64,000 bases of DNA from Nocardia sp. CC227C. GTDB lineage: Bacteria > Actinomycetota > Actinomycetes > Mycobacteriales > Mycobacteriaceae. The stretch spans positions 186,001 through 250,000 of the forward strand of contig NZ_JASITE010000004.1 of NCBI RefSeq assembly GCF_030767025.1, written 5' to 3'. The notes beneath the pieces are model-generated. The model saw nothing but the letters and a program-made list of their open reading frames with translations, was not told where the DNA came from and searched no databases. Below, one piece after another: positions 9,334 through 17,069 of the stretch (the stretch's first letter is position 1; each line of letters starts with the position of its first letter). Position numbers and translations under genes: made by a program.

Positions 9334-10308
9334 TCAGGTCGATGGCCGGTCGCGTTCTCGGACGTGAATCCTCGCTTCGACGACGCGAATGCGGTCGTCG
9401 ACGAACGGATGGGTCGACAACATGGTCAGAAGTAGGCGCCCGCGCAGCGCCCGGCCCGCGCCCGCGGCCCGGGACTCGCTTCCGTTTTCCCGTAGCCACG
9501 CGAGCACTCCGGCACCGAAGCCGAGATCGACCGCGACCCGGTCTGCCACCCGTTCGTCGCGCCGGTCGATGGCGAGGGTGGCAAGCCGCTGCGCGACCAG
9601 CAGCACGATGGCGATGAGCGCACCCCGGAGCCCGAGCAGCCAGAGCAGCAGGCCGATCACCGTCGCCCAGGCCGCCGCCTCCGTGGCCGCGAGAATTCCG
9701 GTACGGGGAGACCGGCGGGACCGGACTTCGAAGGCGGTGGACACCGCGGCGGGCAGCGCATGCAGCGGGAGCGCGTACCAGTACAGCATCGAGTACCAGA
9801 CGCCGCGAGTAGCGCTGAGCAGATGCCCCAGTTCGTGCGCCAGCAGTCCTCGCAACTGCGCCGGTGTCATGCGATGCACGGCCGCACTCGATATTTCGAC
9901 GACCCGGCCGTCGTATGCCACACCCCGGACTTTCTCGGACTCCGGCACCGAGATCACATAGTCCGCCTCCGATACCCCCGCCGCGTCGACGACTTCGCGC
10001 CACGCCGGGGTGAGTCGGCGGGCTTGCTCCGGAGTGGGGGCGACGAGGCCCGCGAGCTTTTCCCGCCGCCACCTTCGCGCCCCATCCAAGACGGGCACAA
10101 TGGAAAGCAGCCACAGCTCGACCGCGATGATCGTCCCCCACAGCCCGAAGAGGCCACCGAGTCGCCCGACGATCACGCCCGACAGCACGACCGAGGGCAT
10201 GCCGACGACCACCCGCAACGTGGTGGAGACGTACCGGTACCGGCGCAGTCCCCGACGGTATCGGGCACGTTCCCGTGATCCGGCGACTTCCAGACGAGGC
10301 GTCGACAT
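9334..10308 (-). CDS. M48-family membrane zinc metallopeptidase
   Basis: A 324-residue integral membrane protease of the HtpX/Ste24-like M48 family. The zinc site is visible as HELGH near residues 161-165, with a third ligand in the downstream DERVADRVAVDLGFG block. The C-terminal STHPFVDDRIRVVEAR segment is typical of M48. Two hydrophobic pairs flank the catalytic region: residues about 35-70 before it and about 200-240 after it. Family members degrade misfolded membrane proteins or process lipopeptides. It is monocistronic, and the ATG at 10308 begins MSTPRLEVAG. Confidence 0.88.
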   Translation of the reverse strand: MSTPRLEVAGSRERARYRRGLRRYRYVSTTLRVVVGMPSVVLSGVIVGRLGGLFGLWGTIIAVELWLLSIVPVLDGARRWRREKLAGLVAPTPEQARRLTPAWREVVDAAGVSEADYVISVPESEKVRGVAYDGRVVEISSAAVHRMTPAQLRGLLAHELGHLLSATRGVWYSMLYWYALPLHALPAAVSTAFEVRSRRSPRTGILAATEAAAWATVIGLLLWLLGLRGALIAIVLLVAQRLATLAIDRRDERVADRVAVDLGFGAGVLAWLRENGSESRAAGAGRALRGRLLLTMLSTHPFVDDRIRVVEARIHVRERDRPST

Positions 10309-10502
10309 CGCACCCCCAACGCGGTCCCTCTCCGAAAGTCCAGAGTAGCCAGGGAAAGTGGCGATCGTGCCTACACTCGGTGAACTGTGCGGGCCCTCAT
10401 CTGGGCGGCGGTCCGCTCAGGATGGCGCTGCCACCACGGTAACCGTCGGGGACGCCATGACGGCCGCTGGCCCCGCATCATCCCCCGCACGCAGCCGACC
10501 TG

Positions 10503-11366
10503 TCATGCGGGCCAGGTGAATTCGGGGTCGGTGAGGTAGTCCTGGCGGCGCGCGTCCAACGCCATGGTGACCATCTGGTGCGCGCTCGGGCCGATGACCT
10601 TGCGCAGTGGCGGGTTCGGGTCGCCGACGAGATCGAGCAGGGCGGCGGCGGCGACTTCCGGTGCGGCATCGGCCCATTCGTTTTCGGCGGGGTCGGTCGC
10701 GGGCTGCTCGGTGGTCGGCGGCTCGGCCGACATGTCCGGGTAATCGGGCATGCCGAGGATGGCTTCGCGAGCCGCCGAGTACGCCGGGATGCCCGTGGCG
10801 AACTTCATGCTCGACTTGGCCCAGTCGGTGTCGAAGCCGCCCATCTGGGCGAGGGTGACCTTGATGCCGAAGGGGCGCAGCTCGTCGGCGAGGGAGGCGC
10901 TGAATCCCTCGAGTGCCCATTTGCTGGCGTTGTACATGCTGAACAGTGGCAGCGAGCCGACCGCGCCGACCGTCGAGATCTGCACGATGTGGCCGGAGCC
11001 CTGTGCGCGCAGGTGGGGCAGCGCGGCCTGCGACACCCAGAGCGCACCGTAGAAGTTGGTGTCGATCTGGTCGCGGATCTGGTTTTCGGTGAGTTCCTCG
11101 AGTGCGCCGACGAGCCCGTAGCCCGCGTTGTTGACGAGTACGTCGATGCGGCCGGTGACATCGAACGCCTCGACCACCGTGGCGAAGACGCGGTCGCGAT
11201 CGCGGACGTCGAGGGGCAGCACGGTGAGCCGTTCGGTGGCGAGGTCGGCCATGGTGTGCGGGTCGCGGGCGGTCGCGACGACGGTGTCACCGGCGTCCAG
11301 CGCCGCCACGGTGAACGCTCGGCCGAGCCCGCGGTTGGCTCCGGTGATGAACCAGGTTCTGGACAA
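10503..11366 (-). CDS. Short-chain dehydrogenase/reductase
   Basis: Classical SDR of 287 residues: cofactor motif TGANRGLGRAF at the N-terminus, VLPLDVRDRD, NNAGYG, IVQISTVGAVG and the catalytic YNASKWAL (Tyr and Lys), then a C-terminal extension to 287. The start is probably the TTG at 11366: revcomp of this region shows GAAGGG 7 nt upstream, and the SDR fold begins right after it. An ATG at 11441 would add 25 non-homologous residues. It is divergent from a TetR gene with two palindromic operators between them, so it is very likely the target of that repressor. The substrate is unknown. Confidence 0.87.
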   Translation of the reverse strand: MSRTWFITGANRGLGRAFTVAALDAGDTVVATARDPHTMADLATERLTVLPLDVRDRDRVFATVVEAFDVTGRIDVLVNNAGYGLVGALEELTENQIRDQIDTNFYGALWVSQAALPHLRAQGSGHIVQISTVGAVGSLPLFSMYNASKWALEGFSASLADELRPFGIKVTLAQMGGFDTDWAKSSMKFATGIPAYSAAREAILGMPDYPDMSAEPPTTEQPATDPAENEWADAAPEVAAAALLDLVGDPNPPLRKVIGPSAHQMVTMALDARRQDYLTDPEFTWPA

Positions 11367-11452
11367 CAGCAATCCCTTCGTCGGATGGACGGCGTTCGCC
11401 CGTCGGTCAGCCTCGCGTCGATACGGCGTCGCGGGAGGCATGACCCCGGAGA

Positions 11453-11473
11453 AACGAGACGGTTCGTCTCGTT
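11453..11473. promoter_or_regulatory. TetR operator 1 (perfect 9-bp inverted repeat)
   Basis: Arms AACGAGACG and CGTCTCGTT are separated by 3 bp and match perfectly. The site lies in the promoter region of the SDR gene (minus strand). A closely related copy lies in front of the TetR gene. The sites are seen directly; binding by the adjacent TetR is inferred. Confidence 0.85.
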
Positions 11474-11512
11474 GACGTCACCCACTCTGCGTCACCACGC
11501 GACGATTGTCAA

Positions 11513-11533
11513 GACGAGACGTTCCGTCTTGTT
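11513..11533. promoter_or_regulatory. TetR operator 2, imperfect copy of operator 1
   Basis: Arms GACGAGACG and CGTCTTGTT around a 3-bp spacer; two mismatches relative to a perfect palindrome, and the same core (ACGAGACG) as operator 1. It overlaps the likely -10 region of the TetR gene, about 13 bp before its start codon, which suggests autorepression. Confidence 0.8.
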
Positions 11534-11545
11534 AGGATCGGCACC

Positions 11546-12133
11546 ATGGCCGCCAAACCCACCAGCACCCGCCGCCGCGAGAGCTCGCGCATCGCGATCC
11601 TCGACGCCACCCGCGCCCTGCTCGGCGAGGTCCCGTACGCGAAGCTGACCATCGAGTCGATCGCCGCCCGCGCCGGGGTCGGCAAGCAGACCATCTACCG
11701 CTGGTGGGATTCCAAGGGTGCGGTGGTCCTCGACTCCCTGCTCGCCGTGAGCGAAAACCCCGACGGCGGAATCGAACTCCCGGATTCCGGCGATCTGACC
11801 ACGGACCTGAAAGTCGTCTTACGCGCCACCGCGGCCGAATTCGCCGACCCCGCGTTCAGCGCCCCGATCCGCGCCCTGATGATCGAGATCATCGCCGACC
11901 CCGCCCTGGCCGCGCTCTACCGGGAGAAGCTGCAACAGCCCACCCACGACGCCATCCTCACCCGCCTGCGCAGCGCCCAACGCGCCGGCCAACTCCGCCC
12001 CGACGCCGACCTCCCCCTTCTCATCGACATGCTCTACGGCCCCCTCACCCACCGCTGGCTCCTCCATTCGACCACCCTCGACGACACCTTCGCCGACGCC
12101 ATAGTCGACGCGGTTCTGCACGGATTCGCCTAA
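11546..12133 (+). CDS. TetR/AcrR-family transcriptional repressor
   Basis: A 195-residue TetR protein. The HTH is residues about 15-60 (ILDATRALLGEVPYAKLTIESIAARAGVGKQTIYRWW), followed by a ligand-binding C-terminal domain with a LRSAQRAGQLRPDADLPLLIDMLYGPL block typical of the TetR_C_16/C_11-like groups. AGGATC precedes the ATG. It is divergent from the SDR gene, and each promoter carries a copy of the same palindrome, so self-repression and SDR control are likely. The inducer is probably a substrate or product of the SDR. Confidence 0.9.
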   Translation: MAAKPTSTRRRESSRIAILDATRALLGEVPYAKLTIESIAARAGVGKQTIYRWWDSKGAVVLDSLLAVSENPDGGIELPDSGDLTTDLKVVLRATAAEFADPAFSAPIRALMIEIIADPALAALYREKLQQPTHDAILTRLRSAQRAGQLRPDADLPLLIDMLYGPLTHRWLLHSTTLDDTFADAIVDAVLHGFA

Positions 12134-12210
12134 AGCCCGGATTGTCGGCGCCAACGAGCCCGCATAATCGGTGGCATCCGAAAACGGCTGTCCGACCATA
12201 CGATTCGTCC

Positions 12211-12423
12211 ATGATCTTTCCGACACGGACACTGCGCATCAGCGTCGCCGCCATCGCCCTCACCACAGGACTCGTCACCGCGGGCGGCTCAGCCGCCGCG
12301 GAAACCACCGGCACCGGCAGCAGTTCGATCGGCACCGGTTCCGCCGATGTGGTCCAGAACCTCATCACGTCACTCGCATGTGCCGTGGGCGCGATGTCCT
12401 GCCCTATCGTCATACCCACGTGA
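12211..12423 (+). CDS. Small secreted protein
   Basis: A 70-residue precursor with a clear signal peptide: basic MIFPTRTLRIS, hydrophobic VAAIALTTGLVTAGG, and an AXA-type cleavage site at SAAAE near residue 31. The mature part is about 40 residues, rich in Gly, Ser and Thr, with two Cys in LACAVGAMSCPIVIPT that could pair. Such small exported proteins are common in Nocardia and have no known function. It is not part of an evident operon. Confidence 0.65.
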   Translation: MIFPTRTLRISVAAIALTTGLVTAGGSAAAETTGTGSSSIGTGSADVVQNLITSLACAVGAMSCPIVIPT

Positions 12424-12465
12424 TCCCGATCAGGCGGAAATTCCGGCCCGGCCGTCCGCCGCAGG

Positions 12466-13770
12466 TCACAGCACCTGCTCCGGCGTCGGCACCGGAGCCT
12501 CGGGTGTGGCGATCCGGCGGTTGAACGTGCCGTGGAAACCCCAGGGGATGTGGTGTTCGAGCCAGGCGGTGGCCAGTGGGCCGCGGTCGAGGTCCTTGGC
12601 GTCGAAAACCACGAGCTGCGAACGGTCTTCGTCCAATTGGTGATTCAATGCCAGCAGCCAGCCGTCATCCTCGGCGGCGTCGCGGCCGCGCGGAACGAAC
12701 AGCGGTTCGCCGACCGAGCTGGGGCCGAGGTCGCAGCTGGTCGTCGCGCCGGTCTCGGTGTCGACCTTGACCACGGAGTTGAACAGCCGCGCCGGGCCGC
12801 CCTTCCCGGCGAAGTAGGTGTAGCGGTGTCTGCGGGTGCCGCGCCGCCAGTCGAACTGCGGGAATTCACCGGATCGGTCCGATACCTGGTTCTCGATGAT
12901 TCTGCCGTCCTTGGTGATCCGGAACTGCATGAGCGTGGAGTCGGGGTACTCGGGAATGCCGAGGTCGGTGCGATTGACCATCCCGGTCATGAGCCGCAGC
13001 TTCTCCCAGTCGGTTTCGAGGCGGGGCAGTTCGACCACGACGTCATCTCCGTCGTCGTAGGCATTGGTGAAGTGGACGTGCAGCAGCGCCTCGTGCTCCA
13101 CGATGCGGACCCGAACGCCGTCCCTGGGCACCAGGACGAATCGAGTTCCCTTGCCGTGCTTGAACTCCAGCGAATCGACGAACGACGTCATGGACAGCGC
13201 GATCTTGCCGATATCGGGCAGGATCGGGTCCAGCACGAACACCGGGTATTTCCGCGTCAGCGCGAAGTCGTGGTTCCACGGCAGATCGAGCATCGGACGG
13301 AGGCGAGTCCGGTCAGCCGTCCGTGGCGGTCGATCCGAAAGGTCCGAATCCGCGGTGTCGGAAGCAGATCGAGGCCGAAGTTGTACATGTCGCCGGTATC
13401 GGGGTCCCACTTCGGGTGCGCCGAGAAGGCGCCGAGATATCCGAGCCGACCACCGAAGTCGGTACTTCCGAGAGTGTCGAGCGTTTCGGGATCGATCCGA
13501 TGCGGACTGCCGATCTCCCACAGCGCGAGCAGTTCACCGGCGCAGTTGACGATATTCGTGTTCGCCACGTTCTCCGGCAGGCGTCCGACATTCGCCCGGA
13601 AGCCACCCGGAATCTGATCTCCGACGCCCCGGAACCGAATGGTGCTCGACTGCTGGCCGTGCTTGAAGTGCCGGGTGCGCACGTATCGATTGCGGAACCG
13701 CACCGAGCGGCCGTCGAGGATGAACTGCGAGATCATCCCGTCGCCGTCGAAGATGTTGTGCAGCAGCAGC
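12466..13770 (-). pseudogene. Carotenoid oxygenase, 5'-truncated and frameshifted
   Basis: Two minus-strand frames together make one carotenoid oxygenase (retinal-cleaving, beta-propeller, Fe(II)). The upstream frame, about 13770-13297, holds FDGDGMISQFILDGRSVRFRNRYVRT and FSAHPKWDPDTGDMYNFG. The downstream frame, about 13300-12466, holds MLDLPWNHDFALTRKYPVFVLDP, LVPRDGV, RLETDW and IPWGFHGTF. They meet at a single frameshift around 13290-13305. The N-terminal 50-60 residues with the RNGPNP-type motif are missing: homology stops at about 13770, where a TetR remnant on the other strand begins. A sequencing error could explain the frameshift, but not the lost 5' end. Confidence 0.85.
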
Positions 13771-13772
13771 GA

Positions 13773-14027
13773 CGCCACGACGCCATCGACACCGTCGCCG
13801 ACCTGGTCGTCGATCACGCCCCCACGGCCCTCGGATTCACTCCGGACCCAGACCTGCTCCGACGCGCGAGCCTGTTCATCACCGGCGGCGTCAATCAGAT
13901 CATCGAAGGCTGGCTATCGGGTGCGATCACGATGACCGCCGCCGAACTCGCCGCCGACTGCGCACGAATGTGCATCAACGTATTGCAGGCCCCGGACCGC
14001 TCCCCATCCAGTCCCGTAGCCACATAA
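13773..14027 (+). pseudogene. TetR-family C-terminal remnant
   Basis: An open frame ending at 14027 carries about 84 residues that look like the ligand-binding domain of a TetR regulator: AIDTVADLVVDHAPTALGF, then FITGGVNQIIEGWL and ITMTAAELAADCARMC. The N-terminal HTH is absent, because upstream sequence immediately becomes the truncated carotenoid oxygenase on the opposite strand. It was probably the divergent repressor of that gene before a deletion removed both 5' ends. Confidence 0.7.
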
Positions 14028-14041
14028 CGCGATTCGACCGC

Positions 14042-14554
14042 TCAGACCTCACCGTCGAGGGTCAGTACGACCAGGGGGATCGGCCGGTCGATCTTGGACT
14101 GGAAATCCGCCAGCAGCGGGTTGTTGGTCAGCACCCACGCCGCGAACTCGTCATAATCCGCGCCGTCGAGCACCTTGCCGGTGCCCCGGTAGGTCTTGTC
14201 CCGGAGCTCGATGGTGACCTGCGGATTGGCCTTGATGTTGTACCACCAGGCCGGGTACTTGTCCTCGATGAACGAACTCACGTACATCGCGTCGCCCCGG
14301 TACAGGGGTCCCAGCGGGGTCGTGTGCCGCTTGCCGCTCTTGGCTCCGGTGGTGGTGAGCAGAATCAGGTCGCCACCCGCGTAAGCGCCACCCACCTTGC
14401 CCGAGTTCTCCCGGAACTCCCTGATCACGTCGTCATTCCAATTGGCAATGCCGACCTCCTCAACCCACGCCTGGTTCCACGGCGCGTTCGGATCGTCGTA
14501 GCCGGTGATCTCGGCCCGCTCCGGCTGGCCCGGGGTCGATTCGTTCTCGCTCAT
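14042..14554 (-). CDS. Ddn-type F420H2-dependent reductase
   Basis: A 170-residue deazaflavin(F420)-dependent nitroreductase-family protein, in the group with M. tuberculosis Ddn. Key blocks are VIREFRENSGKVGGAYAGGD, LLTTTGAKSGKRHTTPLGPL (the phosphate-binding loop of F420) and PAWWYNIKANPQVTIEL. These enzymes reduce quinones or nitroaromatics with F420H2. The ATG at 14554 begins MSENESTPG. It is adjacent to, but pointing away from, the decayed carotenoid-oxygenase/TetR pair. Confidence 0.9.
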   Translation of the reverse strand: MSENESTPGQPERAEITGYDDPNAPWNQAWVEEVGIANWNDDVIREFRENSGKVGGAYAGGDLILLTTTGAKSGKRHTTPLGPLYRGDAMYVSSFIEDKYPAWWYNIKANPQVTIELRDKTYRGTGKVLDGADYDEFAAWVLTNNPLLADFQSKIDRPIPLVVLTLDGEV

Positions 14555-14687
14555 GATTCGAGTATGCCGACGAGATAGGACAGCTACGGTCCTAATTAAA
14601 CGAGAACTATCGACGCGTTGATCCCCGAACGCGCCATGCGGCCCTCACTCACCTCATTCGGCCATCGCGGCGCGTAGCCTCCCACTC

Positions 14688-15050
14688 ATGCCCTCCGGCG
14701 GTAGCAGACAGGTCCGCGCCGCGCGCAAGCGCAAGAAGCGGATGGCGCGCGTCGTCCACGATCTCACCGACGCGCAATGGGACGCACTGAAGACCGCCTG
14801 GGGCGGCTGCGCCTACTGCGGCGCCCCCTCCCTCTCGCTACAGAAGGACTGCATCCAGGCCATCTCCCGCGGCGGCCGCTACACCCTCGGCAACGTCGTA
14901 CCCGCGTGCGGATCATGCAACGCCAGCAAATGCAACGCGGAAGTGACCGGCTGGCTGCGCCGCAAGAATCTCGACGAACGCTCGTTCCTCGTGCGCCACT
15001 ACGAGATCTCGGCCGAGCTCACCGCCCGGTTCGCCCAGGAGTGCGACTAA
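14688..15050 (+). CDS. HNH-like zinc protein with altered first His
   Basis: A 120-residue protein with an HNH-type fold. It has CAYC and CGSCNASKC Cys pairs for zinc, with NVVPACGSCN as the second beta-strand/helix. The position normally held by the catalytic His of HNH enzymes (usually DHxxP) is a Cys here (LQKDCIQAISRGGRY). So nuclease activity is uncertain, although the rest of the fold is intact. Similar Cys variants occur in actinobacteria, to my knowledge. N-terminal RKRKKR suggests nucleic-acid binding. Confidence 0.7.
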   Translation: MPSGGSRQVRAARKRKKRMARVVHDLTDAQWDALKTAWGGCAYCGAPSLSLQKDCIQAISRGGRYTLGNVVPACGSCNASKCNAEVTGWLRRKNLDERSFLVRHYEISAELTARFAQECD

Positions 15051-15277
15051 CACTCAGCGAGTCACCGAAGACAGCTCGCGCCCCATGTAGCTACTCATCT
15101 GATGCTCGCCGGATTCCTCGCCCGCACGCTCACCCAGGCCGCATACCCCCGCTGACCCAACCGTCGAGCGCGGAACCATCCCCGCCAAGAGGGATCAGCG
15201 GCCAGGGTCGAGTTCTCCGCGAGAATCGCGTCGTTGGCCCGCAATAGGTTCCGATGACACCTTCGGGGATTCCGCGA

Positions 15278-15607
15278 TCACTCCGGCGCGTAAGCGCGCA
15301 GGAAGGTGTCGGTCGCGGCTTCGGCGATGGCGCGAAGTTCGGCGGCCGAGATCTTGCGTGTGCCCGGCCGTGACCGGGTTTCCAGGGGGCCGGTGAGAAG
15401 AGCGAGGTACTGTTCGGCGGCTACGTCCGGATCGGATCGTCGCAGCTGTCCGGCCAGGGTCAGTCTTGCCAGCCGGTCGGCTAGGGCCTCGCGCAGCCGA
15501 ATCGCGGTGCGCTGCTGGATTTCGGCCGCCAGGTCGGCGAAGTCCCCGAGGTCCGCATCGCCTGAACCCGCGGGCGCCGGTGCCGCGGACTCCCCTCCGG
15601 GAGCAAA
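15278..15607 (-). pseudogene. TetR-family C-terminal remnant
   Basis: Read on the minus strand, this region encodes about 108 residues with the look of a TetR C-terminal domain: LGDFADLAAEIQQRTAIRL, LADRLARLTLAGQLRRSDPD, ISAAELRAIAEAATDTFLRA and a final YAPE. The HTH half is missing. Upstream the sequence soon becomes the promoter of the secreted-protein gene, so the 5' half has been lost. Confidence 0.6.
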
Positions 15608-15721
15608 CCGAATTGAAATACTGAGAGTTGGCCTGCAGGATAGGGAAGTCCCTGCGGATCGGCAGTTCAGTTCACTGCGACTCCGAACAGGGGAATCCAG
15701 TGCTAGAGAGAGTCATTCAAC

Positions 15722-16174
15722 GTGCATAAATCCAACCGGGCAGCCGCCACCACCGCCGCGGCGCTCAGTGCGCTCGCCGCGGCGATCGCGTTCGCCGCGC
15801 CTCAGGCGGGGGCAGCCGTCACGAGCATCCACGTCGAACAGGGACAGAGCTTCGGCAGCTCGGCAGACGCCCGCGGCACCGGCTGCTCCTACCCGATCAC
15901 CGTGACCACGGAACCCGGCAAGTCGGTGGTCTTGCTCGACCAGATCGGCGACGACCCGAAAACCGCGGACCACAAGCAATTTCAGCCGTACAGAGTGGTA
16001 GCGGATGCGTCCGGAACGGCGCGTACCACGTGGACCCCCGACCGGGCGGGCTCGCACAAGATCGTGGCGCTCGAACTCTTGGGCGATGACGAGTTCGATG
16101 TCTACACCCGCAACGGTGCGATAAACGTCGGAACCGGTGTCAATCTCGGTCCCGCCTGCGTCGTACTGCCCTGA
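15722..16174 (+). CDS. Secreted Ig-like protein
   Basis: A 150-residue exported protein. The start is a GTG (MHKSNRAAATTAAALSALAAAIA), the hydrophobic core runs to about residue 25, and an AGA-type signal-peptidase site lies near residue 31. The mature part is beta-rich with two Cys (GCSYPITV and PACVVLP) that could form a disulfide, and repeated Thr/Val strands (TTEPGKSVVLLDQIGDD, GTARTTWTPDRAGSHKIVALEL) as in small Ig-like cell-envelope proteins. Function unknown. Confidence 0.65.
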   Translation: MHKSNRAAATTAAALSALAAAIAFAAPQAGAAVTSIHVEQGQSFGSSADARGTGCSYPITVTTEPGKSVVLLDQIGDDPKTADHKQFQPYRVVADASGTARTTWTPDRAGSHKIVALELLGDDEFDVYTRNGAINVGTGVNLGPACVVLP

Positions 16175-16182
16175 GCGCTTCC

Positions 16183-16236
16183 CCGCAGACCGGCGTGTCG
16201 TCCTCCGCTCCGCACCGGGCAACACCCGGTCTGCGG
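16183..16236 (+). terminator. Strong hairpin after the secreted-protein gene
   Basis: CCGCAGACCGG at 16183 pairs with CCGGTCTGCGG ending at 16236, and the pairing continues inward as GTGT/ACAC with one bulged base. It lies 9 bp after the stop of the secreted-protein gene and before the convergent VapC gene. No U-tract follows, as is common for actinobacterial terminators. Confidence 0.65.
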
Positions 16237-16316
16237 CGCGCTGCGATGATTCCTCGCAGGCGCTGATCCGCTACACCTCGAGGCGGAATTCGGCTGTGTT
16301 CCGGCACAAAGCACCG

Positions 16317-16730
16317 TCATGACGAAGGCATGATGTACTCGCACTGCAGGTCGGACACTCTCGCGATGTGCTCGAAGTCGTGGTCCGCGGCAAGCACGGT
16401 CGCATCGTTCACGATGGCATAGCCGGCGATGAGGATGTCGAGCGAGCCGGCAGCACGGGCCAGTCCCGCATTCCACAGTGCTTCCTGGATATCGAGCACG
16501 AGCGATTCCTCGGGTGCGCGCTCGAGCGGGAACCCGAGGGAGATCTGCTCTCGATAGTGCGCGTACTCCTCGGGCGTTCGGGCGCTGTGGCAGAACTCGA
16601 GCACCTGCGGCGGGCAGGTGACGAACAGGTCGGCTGGCGCTCGCTCGATACGCCGGAGCCTCGCAGTGATATCCGCGTCTCCGGTAGCCAGCCTTGCCCA
16701 GACCGAATTGTCGACCAGGTAGTCGGTCAC
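16317..16730 (-). CDS. vapC: VapC toxin (PIN-domain ribonuclease)
   Basis: A 137-residue PIN-domain toxin that would cleave RNA using Mg2+. Conserved acidic residues are visible: D7 (YLVDNSVW), E45 (QVLEFCHSA), D98 (SLDILIAGYA) and D116/D118 (AADHDFEHIA). The GTG start overlaps the stop of the antitoxin gene as GTGA, so the two are translationally coupled. In M. tuberculosis a vapBC pair (vapB32-vapC32) also lies beside ychF, so the location may be ancestral. Confidence 0.9.
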   Translation of the reverse strand: MTDYLVDNSVWARLATGDADITARLRRIERAPADLFVTCPPQVLEFCHSARTPEEYAHYREQISLGFPLERAPEESLVLDIQEALWNAGLARAAGSLDILIAGYAIVNDATVLAADHDFEHIARVSDLQCEYIMPSS

Positions 16731-16945
16731 GCGGACTCGGATTCGCTCGGAGAGACCACCGGCGCACCGAGCTCGTTCTCCAGGTCGGTCAGCCCTGCGA
16801 TACCGTCGATCATCGCGCCCTTCTGCTTCGAAGCGATGAGGCGGCGCAACGCGAGATCGAGGACGGCTCGGTTCGATCGCTCGCCCGTGAGCGCCCTGGC
16901 ACGCTCGATCAGCCGCGGATCCAGGTCGACGCTGGTGACTGCCAT
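16727..16945 (-). CDS. vapB: VapB antitoxin
   Basis: A 72-residue antitoxin with a ribbon-helix-helix-like N-terminus (VTSVDLDPRLIERARALTGE, SNRAVLDLALRRLI) and an acidic tail (VSPSESESA) that would fold onto the toxin. It should bind VapC and repress its own operon. An AGGGGG ribosome-binding site precedes the ATG. Confidence 0.85.
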   Translation of the reverse strand: MAVTSVDLDPRLIERARALTGERSNRAVLDLALRRLIASKQKGAMIDGIAGLTDLENELGAPVVSPSESESA

Positions 16946-16962
16946 GATGACCCCCTACCCAT

Positions 16963-16988
16963 TGATTATATGGCTGATTATATATCAA
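16963..16988. promoter_or_regulatory. AT-rich vapBC promoter/operator with repeated TGATTATAT
   Basis: In very GC-rich DNA this short region holds two copies of TGATTATAT 12 bp apart (16963 and 16975). The whole is bounded by TTGAT and ATCAA in inverted orientation. It sits 18 bp upstream of the VapB start and is the likely autoregulatory site for VapBC. Binding is inferred. Confidence 0.65.
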
Positions 16989-17069
16989 CAGCTTCAGGGA
17001 AACACTCACTCGTGCCGCGGACTCCTGCTGGCGTACTGACCGCGCCATCCGACGTCGCAGCGGACTCGA

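Noticed and set aside
15051..15155. Frame after the HNH stop ending LAGFLARTLTQAAYPR
   Set aside because: It could be the tail of a lost TetR gene, but it is too short and has no start or supporting homology that I can show.
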